From: Thiohalobacter sp.
Lineage (GTDB): Bacteria > Pseudomonadota > Gammaproteobacteria > DSM-19610
DNA length: 45,147 nucleotides
NCBI GenBank assembly: GCA_026984515.1
Contig: JALSRZ010000116.1
Coordinates: 1-45,147, forward strand
Direction: 5' to 3'
Shown here: one piece after another, positions 8,729-19,026 of the stretch
Numbering within the stretch: the stretch's first letter is position 1
Layout of the letters: each line of letters begins with the position of its first letter
Made by a program: the position numbers and the translations under genes
The notes under the pieces: model-generated
Databases searched by the model: none
What the model saw: only the letters and a program-made list of their open reading frames with translations
What the model was told of the DNA's origin: nothing

Positions 8729-9397
8729 GTGAAATCCACCACCCTACTTCTTATCCTGCTGTTCGGGATGATCACCACCGCCGTTGCAGAAACCCGTTAC
8801 GTCAGTGACCGGCTGGAAATCCAGATGCGTACCGGCAAGGGCACCAAGTTCAGAATTTTACGCATGCTGCCCAGCGGCACCCCGCTGGAAGTACTGGAGA
8901 CCGACCAGGAAAACGGCTACACGCGGGTACGGGCACCGGGCGGTGTGGAAGGCTGGGTCCTCAGCCGACGGTTGATGAAGGGTCAGGCGGCACGCGACAA
9001 ACTGGCGGACGCCGAGAAAAGACTGGCCAGCCTGGAGCTGGAAAACCGCAAGCTCAGCAGCGCACTGGAAAGCCTGAAAAAAGAAAAAGGGGGCAGTGAC
9101 CAGGAGCGCCAGCAGCTGGGCAAGGAAAACCGCCGGCTCAGTCAGGAACTCGAGAATATCCGCCGCACCGCTTCCAGTTCACTGGCGATCGACGCGGAAA
9201 ACAAGGACCTCAAAAGCCGCATCGTGGCCTACGAGCGGCAGGTGCAGAGCCTGCAGCAGGAGAATAGCGGGCTGAAAGACCGTACTGCGCGCGACTGGTT
9301 CATGGTAGGTGCCGGTGTGGTGATCCTCGGCATGATCATCGGACTGATCATTCCGCGCATTCGCTGGCGCAAGAAATCCAGCTGGGACACCCTGTAG
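8729..9397 (+). CDS. SH3-domain, coiled-coil membrane protein (TIGR04211/YgiM type)
   Basis: A 222-residue protein with a signal peptide (1-20, ending VAE), a bacterial SH3 domain (about 20-85; MRTGKGTKFRILRMLPSGTPL and GWVLSRRLM), a long coiled coil (about 90-185) and one C-terminal membrane helix followed by a short basic tail. This is the TIGR04211/YgiM layout, an envelope protein of unclear role. The start is a GTG at 8729, fixed by AAGGAG at 8718-8723; it places the signal peptide at the N-terminus. Confidence 0.88.
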   Translation: MKSTTLLLILLFGMITTAVAETRYVSDRLEIQMRTGKGTKFRILRMLPSGTPLEVLETDQENGYTRVRAPGGVEGWVLSRRLMKGQAARDKLADAEKRLASLELENRKLSSALESLKKEKGGSDQERQQLGKENRRLSQELENIRRTASSSLAIDAENKDLKSRIVAYERQVQSLQQENSGLKDRTARDWFMVGAGVVILGMIIGLIIPRIRWRKKSSWDTL

Positions 9398-9424
9398 ATA
9401 CAAGGGCCGGCTTTTGAGCGGCGG

Positions 9425-11104
9425 CTACTCGTCGGTTACACAGCCCTGCGAGGCGTCCTTTACATTCTTGATGTACTTGTACAGGGTGCCGCGTTCAGCC
9501 TTGTAGGGCGGCATTTGCCAAGCCGCACGGCGCTGTTCCATTTCCGCGTCACTGACATCGACGTTGAGGCTTTGCGTCCCGGCATCGATGGAAATCACAT
9601 CACCGTTCCTGATCAGGCCGATAGGTCCGCCTTCCTGCGCCTCTGGCACGACATGACCGATAATGAAACCGTGTGATCCGCCGGAGAAACGCCCGTCGGT
9701 AATAAGCGCCACATCCTTGCCCAGGCCCGCACCCATGATGGCCGATGTCGGTGTCAGCATCTCCGGCATGCCGGGGCCGCCCCTGGGCCCCTCAAAGCGG
9801 ATAACCACCACCTCGCCCTTCTGTATCTCCCGGTTTTCAAGACCCGCGAGCATATCCTCCTCGCAATCGTACACCCGCGCCGGCCCTGAAAACGTCAGGC
9901 CTTCCTTGCCGGTAATCTTGGCTACCGAGCCGCCCGGCGCCAGGTTGCCCTTGAGAATCTGGATGTGTGCGGTTGGCTTGATCGGTTTTTCCACCGGTAG
10001 AAATACCTCCTGACCCGGTTTCAGGCCCGGCAGGTCCGCCACATTCTCCGCCAGGGTATTACCGGTGACCGTCAGGCAATCCCCGTTCATCAACCCCTGC
10101 TCCAGCAGGTATTTGATGACCGCCGGGGTACCGCCGACATCGTGCAGGTCCTCCATCACATAGCGACCGGAAGGCTTCAGGTCAGCAAGGAAGGGGACCC
10201 GGTCGCTGGTTTTCTGGAAATCCCCGATATCCAGCGACACGCCCACCGAACGCGCCATGGCAATCAGGTGCAGCACGGCATTGGTCGAACCACCCAGCGC
10301 CATGACGATCACCATGGCATTCTCAAATGCCTCGCGGGTCATGATGTCGCGCGGTTTGATGTCTTTCTCCAGCAAGGTGCGGATCGCCTGCCCCGCCTGC
10401 AGGCACTCTTCCAGCTTGCCGGTGTCGACTGCAGGGATGGAGGAACTGTAGGGCAGGCACATACCCAGCGCCTCGATGGCGGAAGCCATGGTGTTGGCCG
10501 TGTACATACCGCCGCAGGCACCCGCGCCCGGACAGGAATGCGCGACGATCTGTTGTCGTTCTTCATCGTCGATCTTGCCCGCGATGTATTCACCGTAACT
10601 CTGGAAGGCCGAGACAATATCGAGCGTCGCGTTTTTCCAGTGCCCGGGCTTGATGGTGCCGCCGTAGACCATCAGCGAGGGTCGGTTGATGCGCCCCATG
10701 GCCATCAGCACACCGGGCATGTTCTTGTCACAACCGGGGATGGAGATGTTGGCGTCGTACCACTGGGCATTCATGACAGTTTCAATCGAGTCGGCAATGA
10801 TGTCTCGCGATTGCAGCGAATAACTCATGCCGTCGGTGCCCATGGAGATCCCGTCGCTGACCCCGATAGTATTGAAACGCATCCCGACCAGGCCGGCGGC
10901 CTTTACGCCTTTTTTAACCTGTGCCGCCAGGTCATTGAGATGCATATTGCAGGTATTGCCCTCCCACCAGACGCTGGAGATGCCAACCTCGGCTTTTTTC
11001 ATATCTTCGGGGTCAAGACCCGTGCCATACAACATGGCCTGGGATGCACCCTGGGAACGGGGCCCGGTGATGCGCGAACTGAATCGGTTCAGCTTTTCTG
11101 CCAT
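9425..11104 (-). CDS. ilvD: Dihydroxy-acid dehydratase
   Basis: A 559-residue enzyme that dehydrates 2,3-dihydroxy-isovalerate and 2,3-dihydroxy-3-methylvalerate in valine and isoleucine synthesis. The Fe-S cluster cysteines are C52 (TCNMH), C125 (GCDKNMPG) and C197 ([12 protein letters not shown]). Other signatures are [10 protein letters not shown] and [13 protein letters not shown]. It uses an ATG at 11104 and is divergent from gspC. No other branched-chain amino acid genes are nearby, which is common for ilvD. Confidence 0.96.
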   Translation of the reverse strand: MAEKLNRFSSRITGPRSQGASQAMLYGTGLDPEDMKKAEVGISSVWWEGNTCNMHLNDLAAQVKKGVKAAGLVGMRFNTIGVSDGISMGTDGMSYSLQSRDIIADSIETVMNAQWYDANISIPGCDKNMPGVLMAMGRINRPSLMVYGGTIKPGHWKNATLDIVSAFQSYGEYIAGKIDDEERQQIVAHSCPGAGACGGMYTANTMASAIEALGMCLPYSSSIPAVDTGKLEECLQAGQAIRTLLEKDIKPRDIMTREAFENAMVIVMALGGSTNAVLHLIAMARSVGVSLDIGDFQKTSDRVPFLADLKPSGRYVMEDLHDVGGTPAVIKYLLEQGLMNGDCLTVTGNTLAENVADLPGLKPGQEVFLPVEKPIKPTAHIQILKGNLAPGGSVAKITGKEGLTFSGPARVYDCEEDMLAGLENREIQKGEVVVIRFEGPRGGPGMPEMLTPTSAIMGAGLGKDVALITDGRFSGGSHGFIIGHVVPEAQEGGPIGLIRNGDVISIDAGTQSLNVDVSDAEMEQRRAAWQMPPYKAERGTLYKYIKNVKDASQGCVTDE

Positions 11105-11330
11105 AGCGGATTCTCAGGACCTGCCAGTGGAACACGGGGCGCTATTGTACCCCGGTTATGTGGTAGCTCCAACGCCTGGAAGGGCGGTACAATGACAGGC
11201 TAACCGGTTCGTTTTCCACTGTTTTAATCAACGATAACAATCGGTAAACCGCTTTGTCCAGCCAGCCCCGTCACGCTGGCCAGGGTCTGTACCATTGGAA
11301 AATCCGGCCGGTGTTCATTCGTCTTTCAGC

Positions 11331-12251
11331 ATGAAACTTGCAACTGACCTTAGCCTGAATCGCATCCTGCACTGGCTGCCCACGCTGGCCAATGTCCTGC
11401 TGTCAGCCTGGATTGCACTGCTCATTGCCGATTTGCTGTGGCCACTGATCGCAGCTGGCCCGGTGGCACCGCCACCGGAAAATGTTCCCGCCCCCGAGAC
11501 CAAACCCGCTGTCGAAGTCAGCGCCCCCGGCGAACAGCGGCTCGCTGCCCTGCACCTGTTTGGAGAAGCGGGGGCGCCGGACAAAAATACGCCCCGGGTT
11601 CCGGTCGACGCACCGGACACCAGACTTGCGTTAACGCTCAGGGGCATTTATGCCACCGGCGACAAACACCAGGGCCTGGCCATCATTCAAAACCGGAAAA
11701 AGGAAGAAAATTATTTTGCACGGGGCGACAGCGTGTTCGGCCTGGCGACCCTGGAAGAAATCCATGCGGACCATGTCATTCTGCTGAGAAACGGCCGCTA
11801 TGAAACACTGCGACTGCCGGAGGAATGGTTTGCCGTTCATTCAGCGGGCGGGGTGAACAAACGTATACATAAACGAATGTCGCCCGAAGAGTACGTAAAA
11901 TCCATGCGGGGGGAAATGAAGAAAATCCATAAAATGACACTGCGGGAAATGCAAAACCCCTGGCAATACCTGTATTTTGAACCTGAAATCGTCAATGGCA
12001 GCATGACCGGTCTGAAACTGAGCGCGGAAGAAGAACGTGAATTTCTTGCCCGGCACGGACTGGAACCAGGTGACATTATTACCAGCGTCAATGGCATACA
12101 GATCAATGGTGGCGGCGGCATGGCAAGGGCGCTGAATGCACTGAGTGACCGCGACGATGAAGACCCGCTGGAACTGACCGTGATGCGCAAGGGCAAGAGC
12201 CGGTCCATCCTCATTGAAAACAGGCGGGCAGTCACTGACGGCAAGCACTAA
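11331..12251 (+). CDS. gspC: Type II secretion inner-membrane protein GspC
   Basis: A 306-residue protein with one N-terminal membrane helix (about 16-38), a Pro-rich linker, an HR domain (LALTLRGIYATGD to about residue 165) and a C-terminal PDZ domain (GLEPGDIITSVNGIQING). This is the full GspC order, linking the inner-membrane platform to the GspD secretin. The ATG at 11331 is preferred; an in-frame TTG at 11295 would add 12 residues with no similarity. No other gsp genes are in the window, so it is separated from the main T2SS operon. Two exported ankyrin proteins follow. Confidence 0.85.
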   Translation: MKLATDLSLNRILHWLPTLANVLLSAWIALLIADLLWPLIAAGPVAPPPENVPAPETKPAVEVSAPGEQRLAALHLFGEAGAPDKNTPRVPVDAPDTRLALTLRGIYATGDKHQGLAIIQNRKKEENYFARGDSVFGLATLEEIHADHVILLRNGRYETLRLPEEWFAVHSAGGVNKRIHKRMSPEEYVKSMRGEMKKIHKMTLREMQNPWQYLYFEPEIVNGSMTGLKLSAEEEREFLARHGLEPGDIITSVNGIQINGGGGMARALNALSDRDDEDPLELTVMRKGKSRSILIENRRAVTDGKH

Positions 12252-12413
12252 TTCGCTGATATTTATGGCATATGCCCTGTTTTTCTGCTAGTATTATCGA
12301 CCAGGACATGCATCGGAAAGAATGCAGAACATACCGTCATAATTCATACTTTTTCTGTCGTTCCTGACCACACTTTCCCTTGCCCCTTATTCAGCTACTC
12401 CGGAGAATTTGCT

Positions 12414-14078
12414 ATGCGACACCTTCTTTCACTTCTGCTGTCAGCACTGTTACTGGCGCCGGTATTTTCCTACGCAATGGGCGGCGGCGGCTCGGGATCC
12501 ATCGAAGATGCCAAGGCGGCCGCACTCGAAGAGATCAGGAAATCCTTGCCGGAGGAAACAGACGAAACACCACCCACACCGCTGATCGATGCACTGCTGG
12601 CAGAGGATAGCACCACACTCAACAAGCTGCTTGACGAAGGTGCGAATCCGAATGAAGCCAATGTAGCCGGCATGAGCATCCTCATGCTGAGCGCCTATAC
12701 CGGTGAGGCAGACATCGTTGACAAGCTGCTGGGAAAAGGAGCCGATGTAAATGCTCTGGACATCAGCGACCGCACACCACTGATGTTTGCCAGCCTGAAC
12801 GGTAACCCGAAAATCGTCGAGGCACTCATTGCCAAGGGCGCTGATGTCAATGCCCTTAGCGGTGAAAACAAGTCCGCGCTGTTTTTTGCAGCCGGTAACG
12901 GTAAAACCGATGCCGTCAGGATCCTGCTGAAAAACAAGGCCAACGTTAATGTCGCCGAGGATTCCGGTCTCACCCCGCTGATGGTTGCAGCCCAGGAAGG
13001 CTATTCCGGGGCAGCGAAAGTTTTGCTGGATCATGGTGCCGAGCCCAGGGCCAAGGACAAGGACAGCAAGACCGTGCTGATGTACGCGGTCGAGGGTGAG
13101 GATCCGCAACTGGTAGATATCCTGCTGAAGAAAGGCGCCAACCCGAAAGCGAAAACCAGGAAGCGGGAATTCTCCCCGCTCCACTATGCCATCTGGAAAA
13201 ACAATCCTGCCATCATTAATGCCCTGCTCGATGCCGGCGCTGACCCCAGGGCGGCAAATATTGACGGGGATACCGTGCTGATGGCCGCGATAGCACGCAA
13301 CCGGCTGAACATCGTCAAGTTACTGGTTGCAAAAGGTGCTGACGTCAACAGGACAGGCTCACGGGGCAACACTTCCCTGATGCTTGCAGCACAGGCGGGA
13401 CCTGCCCCGCTGGTACAGTATTTCCTGGACCAGGGCGTAAAAGTCAACGCGGTGAATGATGACGACTGGACTGCACTCACGTTCGCCTCGACGGGCAATC
13501 ATATTAATGCCATCAAGGCGCTCCTCAAGGCCAAAGCCGACATGGAACTCAAGGACAAGACCAAGGGCGCCACACCGCTGTACCTGGCTGCACTGAACGG
13601 CAACCTGGAAGCCACAAAAGTACTGCTGGAAAATGGCGCCAATCCGAACACTACCGGTTTCTTCGAAACGACACCTCTAATGGAAGTGGCCAAGCGCGGC
13701 AGGACGGTATTCGTCAACCTGCTCGCAGACCATGGCGCTGACGTCAATCTCGTCGACAAGCATTCCATGACCGCACTGCACTACGCGTGCACGACCAAAA
13801 ACGAGAAGGTCGTGGAAGCCCTGATCAAGCACGGCGCAGACGTGCAGGTTAAAACGGAGCAAAATGTCACCCCGCTGGTGTATGCCGCCTGGTATGGTGA
13901 TGAAGGCTCGGTCAAGGCATTGCTGGAGGCGGGAGCCGACCCGAATGTGATCGATAATGACGGCAGAACACCGCTGGATTATGCCATTGAGCGGTCAAGA
14001 AGCCAGGCCGTTCTGGATCTGCTCACCAGGGCCGGTGGCAAGCGCTCTGCAGAGTTGAAAACCGGCAAGGCCGGCTGA
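12414..14078 (+). CDS. Exported ankyrin-repeat protein (about 14-15 repeats)
   Basis: A 554-residue protein with a signal peptide (about 1-22, ending SYA), a Gly-rich stretch and then nearly continuous ankyrin repeats of about 33 residues. The units follow the pattern TPLM.AA..G....V..LL..GAD.NA, for example at DISDRTPLMFASLNGNPKIV and NVTPLVYAAWYGDEGSV. Ankyrin arrays bind other proteins; no enzymatic motif is visible. The ATG at 12414 has GGAG 8 bases upstream. It is 73 bases ahead of a second ankyrin gene. Export implies a periplasmic or secreted role, and the target is unknown. Confidence 0.88.
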   Translation: MRHLLSLLLSALLLAPVFSYAMGGGGSGSIEDAKAAALEEIRKSLPEETDETPPTPLIDALLAEDSTTLNKLLDEGANPNEANVAGMSILMLSAYTGEADIVDKLLGKGADVNALDISDRTPLMFASLNGNPKIVEALIAKGADVNALSGENKSALFFAAGNGKTDAVRILLKNKANVNVAEDSGLTPLMVAAQEGYSGAAKVLLDHGAEPRAKDKDSKTVLMYAVEGEDPQLVDILLKKGANPKAKTRKREFSPLHYAIWKNNPAIINALLDAGADPRAANIDGDTVLMAAIARNRLNIVKLLVAKGADVNRTGSRGNTSLMLAAQAGPAPLVQYFLDQGVKVNAVNDDDWTALTFASTGNHINAIKALLKAKADMELKDKTKGATPLYLAALNGNLEATKVLLENGANPNTTGFFETTPLMEVAKRGRTVFVNLLADHGADVNLVDKHSMTALHYACTTKNEKVVEALIKHGADVQVKTEQNVTPLVYAAWYGDEGSVKALLEAGADPNVIDNDGRTPLDYAIERSRSQAVLDLLTRAGGKRSAELKTGKAG

Positions 14079-14151
14079 TCATTCGCCTTACACGCAGTTT
14101 GGCAAAAGATACCGGTTCTAACAAACCATTAATGATTCAGGAAGGATTGCA

Positions 14152-15066
14152 ATGACCAGGTTAAACCACATTATCACGCTACTGTTTTTTTTAGTTTTTA
14201 CCGGGCAGGCTGCAATAGCGGCACAGGAAGTTACCAGCAAGGATTCCGATTTTATCGCCAGCGTAAAAACGGGCAAGACCGAGCAGGTGAAGGCCATGCT
14301 GGGTAAAGGCGCCGATGCGAACGAAACCGATGCGGACGGCAGCCCGGCTATATTTTTTGCCATCCTGGAAAAAAACCGGCCGATCGCTGACTTGCTGATC
14401 GACAGCAAGGCGGATATCAACAAGCCGAACACCCGGGGCTGGACAGCCATCATGCTGGCGGCCCAGTCCGGACAGGAGGAAATGGTCAGGATGCTGATCA
14501 GCAAGGGCGCCGATGTGAACCGGAAAACCCGGGCCGGCTGGACGGCACTGGCGCTGGCCGCGCAAAACGACCATGTCGATGTGGTAAACACCCTGATCGA
14601 TGCCGGCGCCAAAATACGCGTCTACACCGCCGACGGGTTTTCGCCCCTGATGGTTGCCGCCAACCGCGGAAACATCGAAACGATCAAAACGCTGATCGAG
14701 CATGGTGCTGACGTCAACGAAAAAGACACGGACCGCGGGACTACTGCACTTTCACTGGCAGTTGCCGGCGGACACGAAGAAACCACGAAGCTATTGCTGG
14801 AAGCCGGTGCCCGGGTCAATATGATCGACAACTTCGGGCAGACTCCGCTGATGTGGGCCGCGTGGATTGGTAATGCCAGTATAGCCAACATGCTTATAGA
14901 TCATGGCGCTGACGTCAACATGAAGAACCTGGAAGGAAGGACGGCCGTCAGTTTTGCCAAGCGCGGCGGACACAGCGAAGTCAAAAATATCCTGATAAAG
15001 GCCGGCGGGAAAATGGGAGAAAAACCAAAACCCGTTCAGTCTGTCCCGCATAAAAGCGGCCTGTAA
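14152..15066 (+). CDS. Exported ankyrin-repeat protein (about 7-8 repeats)
   Basis: A 304-residue shorter relative of the preceding protein. It has a signal peptide (about 1-24, ending IAA) followed by ankyrin repeats from about residue 30 to 280, with motifs such as GWTAIMLAAQSGQEEMV and GQTPLMWAAWIGNASIA. The start ATG follows AGGAAGGA. The two genes probably arose by duplication and form one transcription unit. A strong hairpin lies 22 bases after the stop. Confidence 0.88.
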   Translation: MTRLNHIITLLFFLVFTGQAAIAAQEVTSKDSDFIASVKTGKTEQVKAMLGKGADANETDADGSPAIFFAILEKNRPIADLLIDSKADINKPNTRGWTAIMLAAQSGQEEMVRMLISKGADVNRKTRAGWTALALAAQNDHVDVVNTLIDAGAKIRVYTADGFSPLMVAANRGNIETIKTLIEHGADVNEKDTDRGTTALSLAVAGGHEETTKLLLEAGARVNMIDNFGQTPLMWAAWIGNASIANMLIDHGADVNMKNLEGRTAVSFAKRGGHSEVKNILIKAGGKMGEKPKPVQSVPHKSGL

Positions 15067-15087
15067 GCCAAACCGGGAAGCACAGGC

Positions 15088-15118
15088 GTCATGCCGGCCG
15101 GCCGCAGGCCGGCATGAC
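15088..15118. terminator. Hairpin between convergent genes
   Basis: GTCATGCCGGCC pairs with GGCCGGCATGAC around a 7-base loop. It separates the rightward ankyrin genes from the leftward cus operon. CTTTT follows on the plus strand, so it probably terminates ankyrin transcription and may work in both directions. Confidence 0.6.
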
Positions 15119-15133
15119 CTTTGTGAACCGGGA

Positions 15134-15844
15134 CTATTTCTTCAGGTCCCTGAATACATCCTTCATCTTATCCCGGCCCTCCGGGTAATAGCCGGCCTTC
15201 TCTTCACTGACCGGGTTCTCGGGCTCCACCGGCTCATCGGCGAAATAGTCCTGCATGGCGTTGGGGCGGTACTGCCGCCCGTCCGGGTAGGTCTTGTCCA
15301 GGAACGGCACATTCATCGAAGGGGAATTCACCGCGTTCTGTGCACGGTTCCGGCCCTTGCCGGAGGTGCGCGGCACACTGCCCGTTCCCGGTGCCCCGGA
15401 CGAAGCTGATGCCGCAGCGCCGCCCGCCCCGGTATTTTCACCCGCAGCCACACTCCCGTCCGTAGTCAAAGTCCCGCCCGGGGCAGCATTTTCGTTTCCT
15501 GCGGCGCGCTCTGCCATACCCTCGGCCATGTGCCCTGCCCGCGGGTCTGCCGGCATACCGGCAGGCGGAGTAATACCCACGGGTTCAGTCAGGGTAGCGG
15601 CATCGTTCTCATCCGGAAGATCACGCCCGGCACCAGGCAGTGGAACCGCAACCGCCCTGTTTTCAGACTCCGGCACCCTGTTCATTCGGGCTCCGGGCGG
15701 CGAAACCCCACTCTCCGGGTTGTTCGCCGGTTGCGTACCTGCAACACCGGTGCGCGCATCACCGGACATAAACCGGTAAGCCAGAATGGCGGCTGTAACC
15801 GCGACAATCAGGGTAAACAACAAGATAATCTGTTTCATTTCCAT
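15134..15844 (-). CDS. Membrane-anchored Pro/Gly/Ala-rich protein of the cus operon
   Basis: A 236-residue protein I do not recognise. One N-terminal helix (about 4-24, IILLFTLIVAVTAAILAY) anchors a long low-complexity region rich in Ala, Gly, Pro and Asn (about 28-170). A more ordered acidic C-terminus has YPDGRQYRPNAMQDYF and KAGYYPEGRDKM. Its ATG overlaps the cusA stop as TGATG, with GGAG just upstream, so the two are translationally coupled. The C-terminal block may be the functional part, but there is no obvious metal-binding motif. An accessory role in metal efflux is inference from position only. Confidence 0.6.
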   Translation of the reverse strand: MEMKQIILLFTLIVAVTAAILAYRFMSGDARTGVAGTQPANNPESGVSPPGARMNRVPESENRAVAVPLPGAGRDLPDENDAATLTEPVGITPPAGMPADPRAGHMAEGMAERAAGNENAAPGGTLTTDGSVAAGENTGAGGAAASASSGAPGTGSVPRTSGKGRNRAQNAVNSPSMNVPFLDKTYPDGRQYRPNAMQDYFADEPVEPENPVSEEKAGYYPEGRDKMKDVFRDLKK

Positions 15845-18800
15845 CACACTCCAGCTATGGGTTCCTGTAACCCGGACCCTCGCCGCAGCTTGCGCGACTC
15901 CCACAGATAGTAGAGTACAGGGATAACAAACATGGACATCAGTGGCGCCGTCACCATACCACCGATCATGGGTGCAGCGATCCTGCGCATAAGCTCTGAC
16001 CCTGTACCCGTCCCTATCATGATAGGCAGCAGGCCGGCGACGATAACGGCTGCCGTCATTGCTTTCGGGCGCACACGCATAACCGCCCCTTCCACCAGCG
16101 CATTGCGCAATTCCCGGGCCGACGCAGGCTGATTACGCCTTACCGCCTCATCCAGGTAAACCACCATCACCACACCGAACTCGGCCGCTACACCGGCAAG
16201 CGCGATAAAGCCCACCGCTGCCGCCACAGAAAAATGATAGCCCAGCAGGTAGATGAACCAGAACCCCCCGACCAGAGCCAGCGGCACGGCACCCATCACC
16301 ATTAACGCGATGGAAAACCTGCGAAACACCAGGTACAGCAGCAGGAAAATGATAACCAGTGTCAACGGGATGATGTACGTGAGCTTGTTACGTGCACGGA
16401 TCATGTATTCATACTGACCGGTCCACGACAGGGTATAGCCCGGTGGTAATTTCACTTTCTCACTGACCGCCCTTTGCGCCTCCGTAACATAGGAACCTAG
16501 ATCCTGACCACTGATGTTGATGTACACCCAGCCATTCAGCTGTGCATTCTCGCTCTTGATAACCGGCGGCCCCTTGTCAATGCTGACCGTGGCCACGTCG
16601 CTTAACTGAATATGCTCGTCACGCGCAGTCACTATGGGCAGTGAGCGCAGTTTCTCGACCGAGTCACGGAAGTAGCGCGGGTAACGCAGGTTAACAGGGT
16701 ATCGCTCACGTCCTTCAACAGTATAGGTAACATTCAGGCCGCCGACCGCAGTGCTGATAATATCCTGCAACTCGCTCACACTGAGCCAGTAGCGAGCGGC
16801 TGCGGTGCGGTTAATATCTATATTGATATAACGCGCGCCGGTTTCACGCTCGGCGTAGACGGACCGGGTTCCGGGCAAGGTACTGATAAGCGGTTCAATC
16901 TGCTCGCCGATCTCCTGGATCACATCCAGGTCCGGGCCGGATATCTTGATACCAACCGGGGTGTTGATGCCGGTTGACTGCATATCGATCCGGGTTTTGA
17001 TCGGCATGAGCCAGGCATTGTTAAGACTGGGATACCGCACTCGCTCATCCAGCTCTTTCTTGATTTTATCCATGGACATACCCTCCCTCCACTGGTCCCG
17101 TGGCCGAAGCTGAATGGTGGTCTCTATCATGGTCAGTGGCGCCGGGTCGGTGGCGGTTTCAGCGCGGCCTATCTTGCCGAATACACGCTCGACCTCGGGC
17201 AGGGTCTTTATCAGCTTGTCGGTTTGCTGCAGAATTTCGCGCGCCTTGCCAATCGACAGTCCCGGGTAGGTTGTTGGCATATACAAAAGGTCGCCTTCAT
17301 TCAGTTCCGGCATGAATTCCGAGCCTGTGCGGTTCACGGGCCACAATACCGACAGGACCACCAGCAGCGCCAGCAGCAATGTCATCATCGGGCGTTCCAG
17401 TACCGACTCGATCGCCGGCCTGTAGATTGTAATCAGCCAGCGGTTGACCGGGTTCTCTTCCTCCTTCCTGATATGGCCCCGTATCAACATAACCAGCAAC
17501 ACCGGCACCAGCGTAATCGAAACCGCTGCCGCTGCCGCCATGGCATACGTCTTGGTAAAAGCCAGTGGCGAGAACAGGCGTCCTTCCTGCGCTTCCAGCG
17601 CGAACACCGGCAAAAAACTGAAGGTAATGATCAACAGGGATACGAACAGGGGTGGACCAACCTCTACACAGGCAGCCTGTATTGCGGACAGCCTGTCCGC
17701 CGGCTGGCCGGCGGACCGTTCGAGATGCTTGTGCACGTTCTCGATCATCACGATGGCAGCATCCACCATGGCGCCAATGGCAATGGCAATACCGCCCAGC
17801 GACATGATATTGGCATTGACGCCCTGGGCCTTCATGATAATAAAGGCCACCAGTATGCTGACTGGCAGGCTGATGAGGATCACCAGTGACGAGCGAAAAT
17901 GGAACAGGAACACCGCACAAACCAGCACCACGATGATGAATTCTTCCAGCAGACGGGACTGCAGCGTGTCGACGGCGCGCTTGATCAGCCCGGAACGATC
18001 ATAGGTCCCTACAATTTCCACACCGGCCGGCAGGCTCTTGCGTAACTGCGCCATTTTATCCTTTACCGCCCTGATCGTGGTCAGGGCATTTCCACCGTAG
18101 CGCATGACAATAATGCCGCCGACAACCTCGCCTTCACCATCCAGTTCGGCAATACCACGACGCATCTGTGGGCCAGTACGAATATCGGCAAAGTCTTTCA
18201 GCAACAGCGCAGAACCCGAGGTGGTGAATGCCTGCGTGGGAATCTGCTGCAAGTCTTTCTCACCCCGAATATAGCCTTTCGAGCGCACCATGTACTCCGC
18301 CTCGGCCATTTCGATCACTGAACCACCGGTCTCTTTGTTTGCCGCGCTGATGGCATTCTTGATCTGCTTGAGGGGGATGGAGTGTGCACGCAGGCGATTC
18401 GGGTCTACCGTCACCTGGTACTGCTTCACCATGCCACCGATGGTCGCGACCTCGGCCACTCCGGGCACGGTCTGCAACTCGTACTTGATAAACCAGTCCT
18501 GCAAACTGCGCAGTTCCGCCAGGTCATGTTGCCCGCTGCGATCGACCAGTGCATATTCATAGACCCAGCCGACACCGGTAGCATCCGGCCCCAGCGCGGT
18601 AGTCGCCTCTTTCGGCAGCTGCGCCGATACCTGGCTGAGGTATTCCAGCACCCGCGATCGCGCCCAGTATGGATCAGTCCCGTCCCTGAAAATCACATAG
18701 ACATAGGAATCGTTGAAAAAAGAATACCCCCGCACAGCCAGGGTGCCGGGTACCGCCAGCATGGCCGTGGACAGGGGGTAGGTGACCTGGTCTTCCACGA

Positions 18801-18978
18801 CCTGCGGTGCCTGTCCCGGGTAGGTCGTCTTGATGATAACCTGCACGTCCGACAGGTCGGGAATGGCATCCAGCGGAATATCACGCGCGGCCAGGAAGCC
18901 CCACGCCGCCAGCATCAGGGCCAGCACCAGCACCAGGAAACGGTTACTGACGGACCAGCGGATAATCGAATCAATCAT
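15844..18978 (-). CDS. cusA: Heavy-metal RND efflux pump, CusA/SilA type
   Basis: A 1044-residue inner-membrane pump of the HME-RND family that exports Cu(I)/Ag(I) with proton exchange. Family landmarks are [35 protein letters not shown], and the transmembrane acidic pair region [19 protein letters not shown]. The three methionines used by CusA for metal binding appear conserved, in [21 protein letters not shown] and [10 protein letters not shown]. This favours monovalent copper/silver over zinc or cobalt-nickel-cadmium. It lies 48 bases after cusB. No CusC outer-membrane factor or CusF chaperone gene is adjacent. Confidence 0.93.
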   Translation of the reverse strand: MIDSIIRWSVSNRFLVLVLALMLAAWGFLAARDIPLDAIPDLSDVQVIIKTTYPGQAPQVVEDQVTYPLSTAMLAVPGTLAVRGYSFFNDSYVYVIFRDGTDPYWARSRVLEYLSQVSAQLPKEATTALGPDATGVGWVYEYALVDRSGQHDLAELRSLQDWFIKYELQTVPGVAEVATIGGMVKQYQVTVDPNRLRAHSIPLKQIKNAISAANKETGGSVIEMAEAEYMVRSKGYIRGEKDLQQIPTQAFTTSGSALLLKDFADIRTGPQMRRGIAELDGEGEVVGGIIVMRYGGNALTTIRAVKDKMAQLRKSLPAGVEIVGTYDRSGLIKRAVDTLQSRLLEEFIIVVLVCAVFLFHFRSSLVILISLPVSILVAFIIMKAQGVNANIMSLGGIAIAIGAMVDAAIVMIENVHKHLERSAGQPADRLSAIQAACVEVGPPLFVSLLIITFSFLPVFALEAQEGRLFSPLAFTKTYAMAAAAAVSITLVPVLLVMLIRGHIRKEEENPVNRWLITIYRPAIESVLERPMMTLLLALLVVLSVLWPVNRTGSEFMPELNEGDLLYMPTTYPGLSIGKAREILQQTDKLIKTLPEVERVFGKIGRAETATDPAPLTMIETTIQLRPRDQWREGMSMDKIKKELDERVRYPSLNNAWLMPIKTRIDMQSTGINTPVGIKISGPDLDVIQEIGEQIEPLISTLPGTRSVYAERETGARYINIDINRTAAARYWLSVSELQDIISTAVGGLNVTYTVEGRERYPVNLRYPRYFRDSVEKLRSLPIVTARDEHIQLSDVATVSIDKGPPVIKSENAQLNGWVYINISGQDLGSYVTEAQRAVSEKVKLPPGYTLSWTGQYEYMIRARNKLTYIIPLTLVIIFLLLYLVFRRFSIALMVMGAVPLALVGGFWFIYLLGYHFSVAAAVGFIALAGVAAEFGVVMVVYLDEAVRRNQPASARELRNALVEGAVMRVRPKAMTAAVIVAGLLPIMIGTGTGSELMRRIAAPMIGGMVTAPLMSMFVIPVLYYLWESRKLRRGSGLQEPIAGV

Positions 18979-19026
18979 GAATCATCAAGCCGGGTACCGC
19001 GCATGTCCGTGAGCAAAACATGCGCC

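Noticed and set aside
10142-11203. Long open frame opposite ilvD
   Set aside because: It is antisense to a highly conserved enzyme and has no family features.
12252-12300. GGCATATGCC followed by T-rich sequence after gspC as a terminator
   Set aside because: The stem is too short to support a terminator call.
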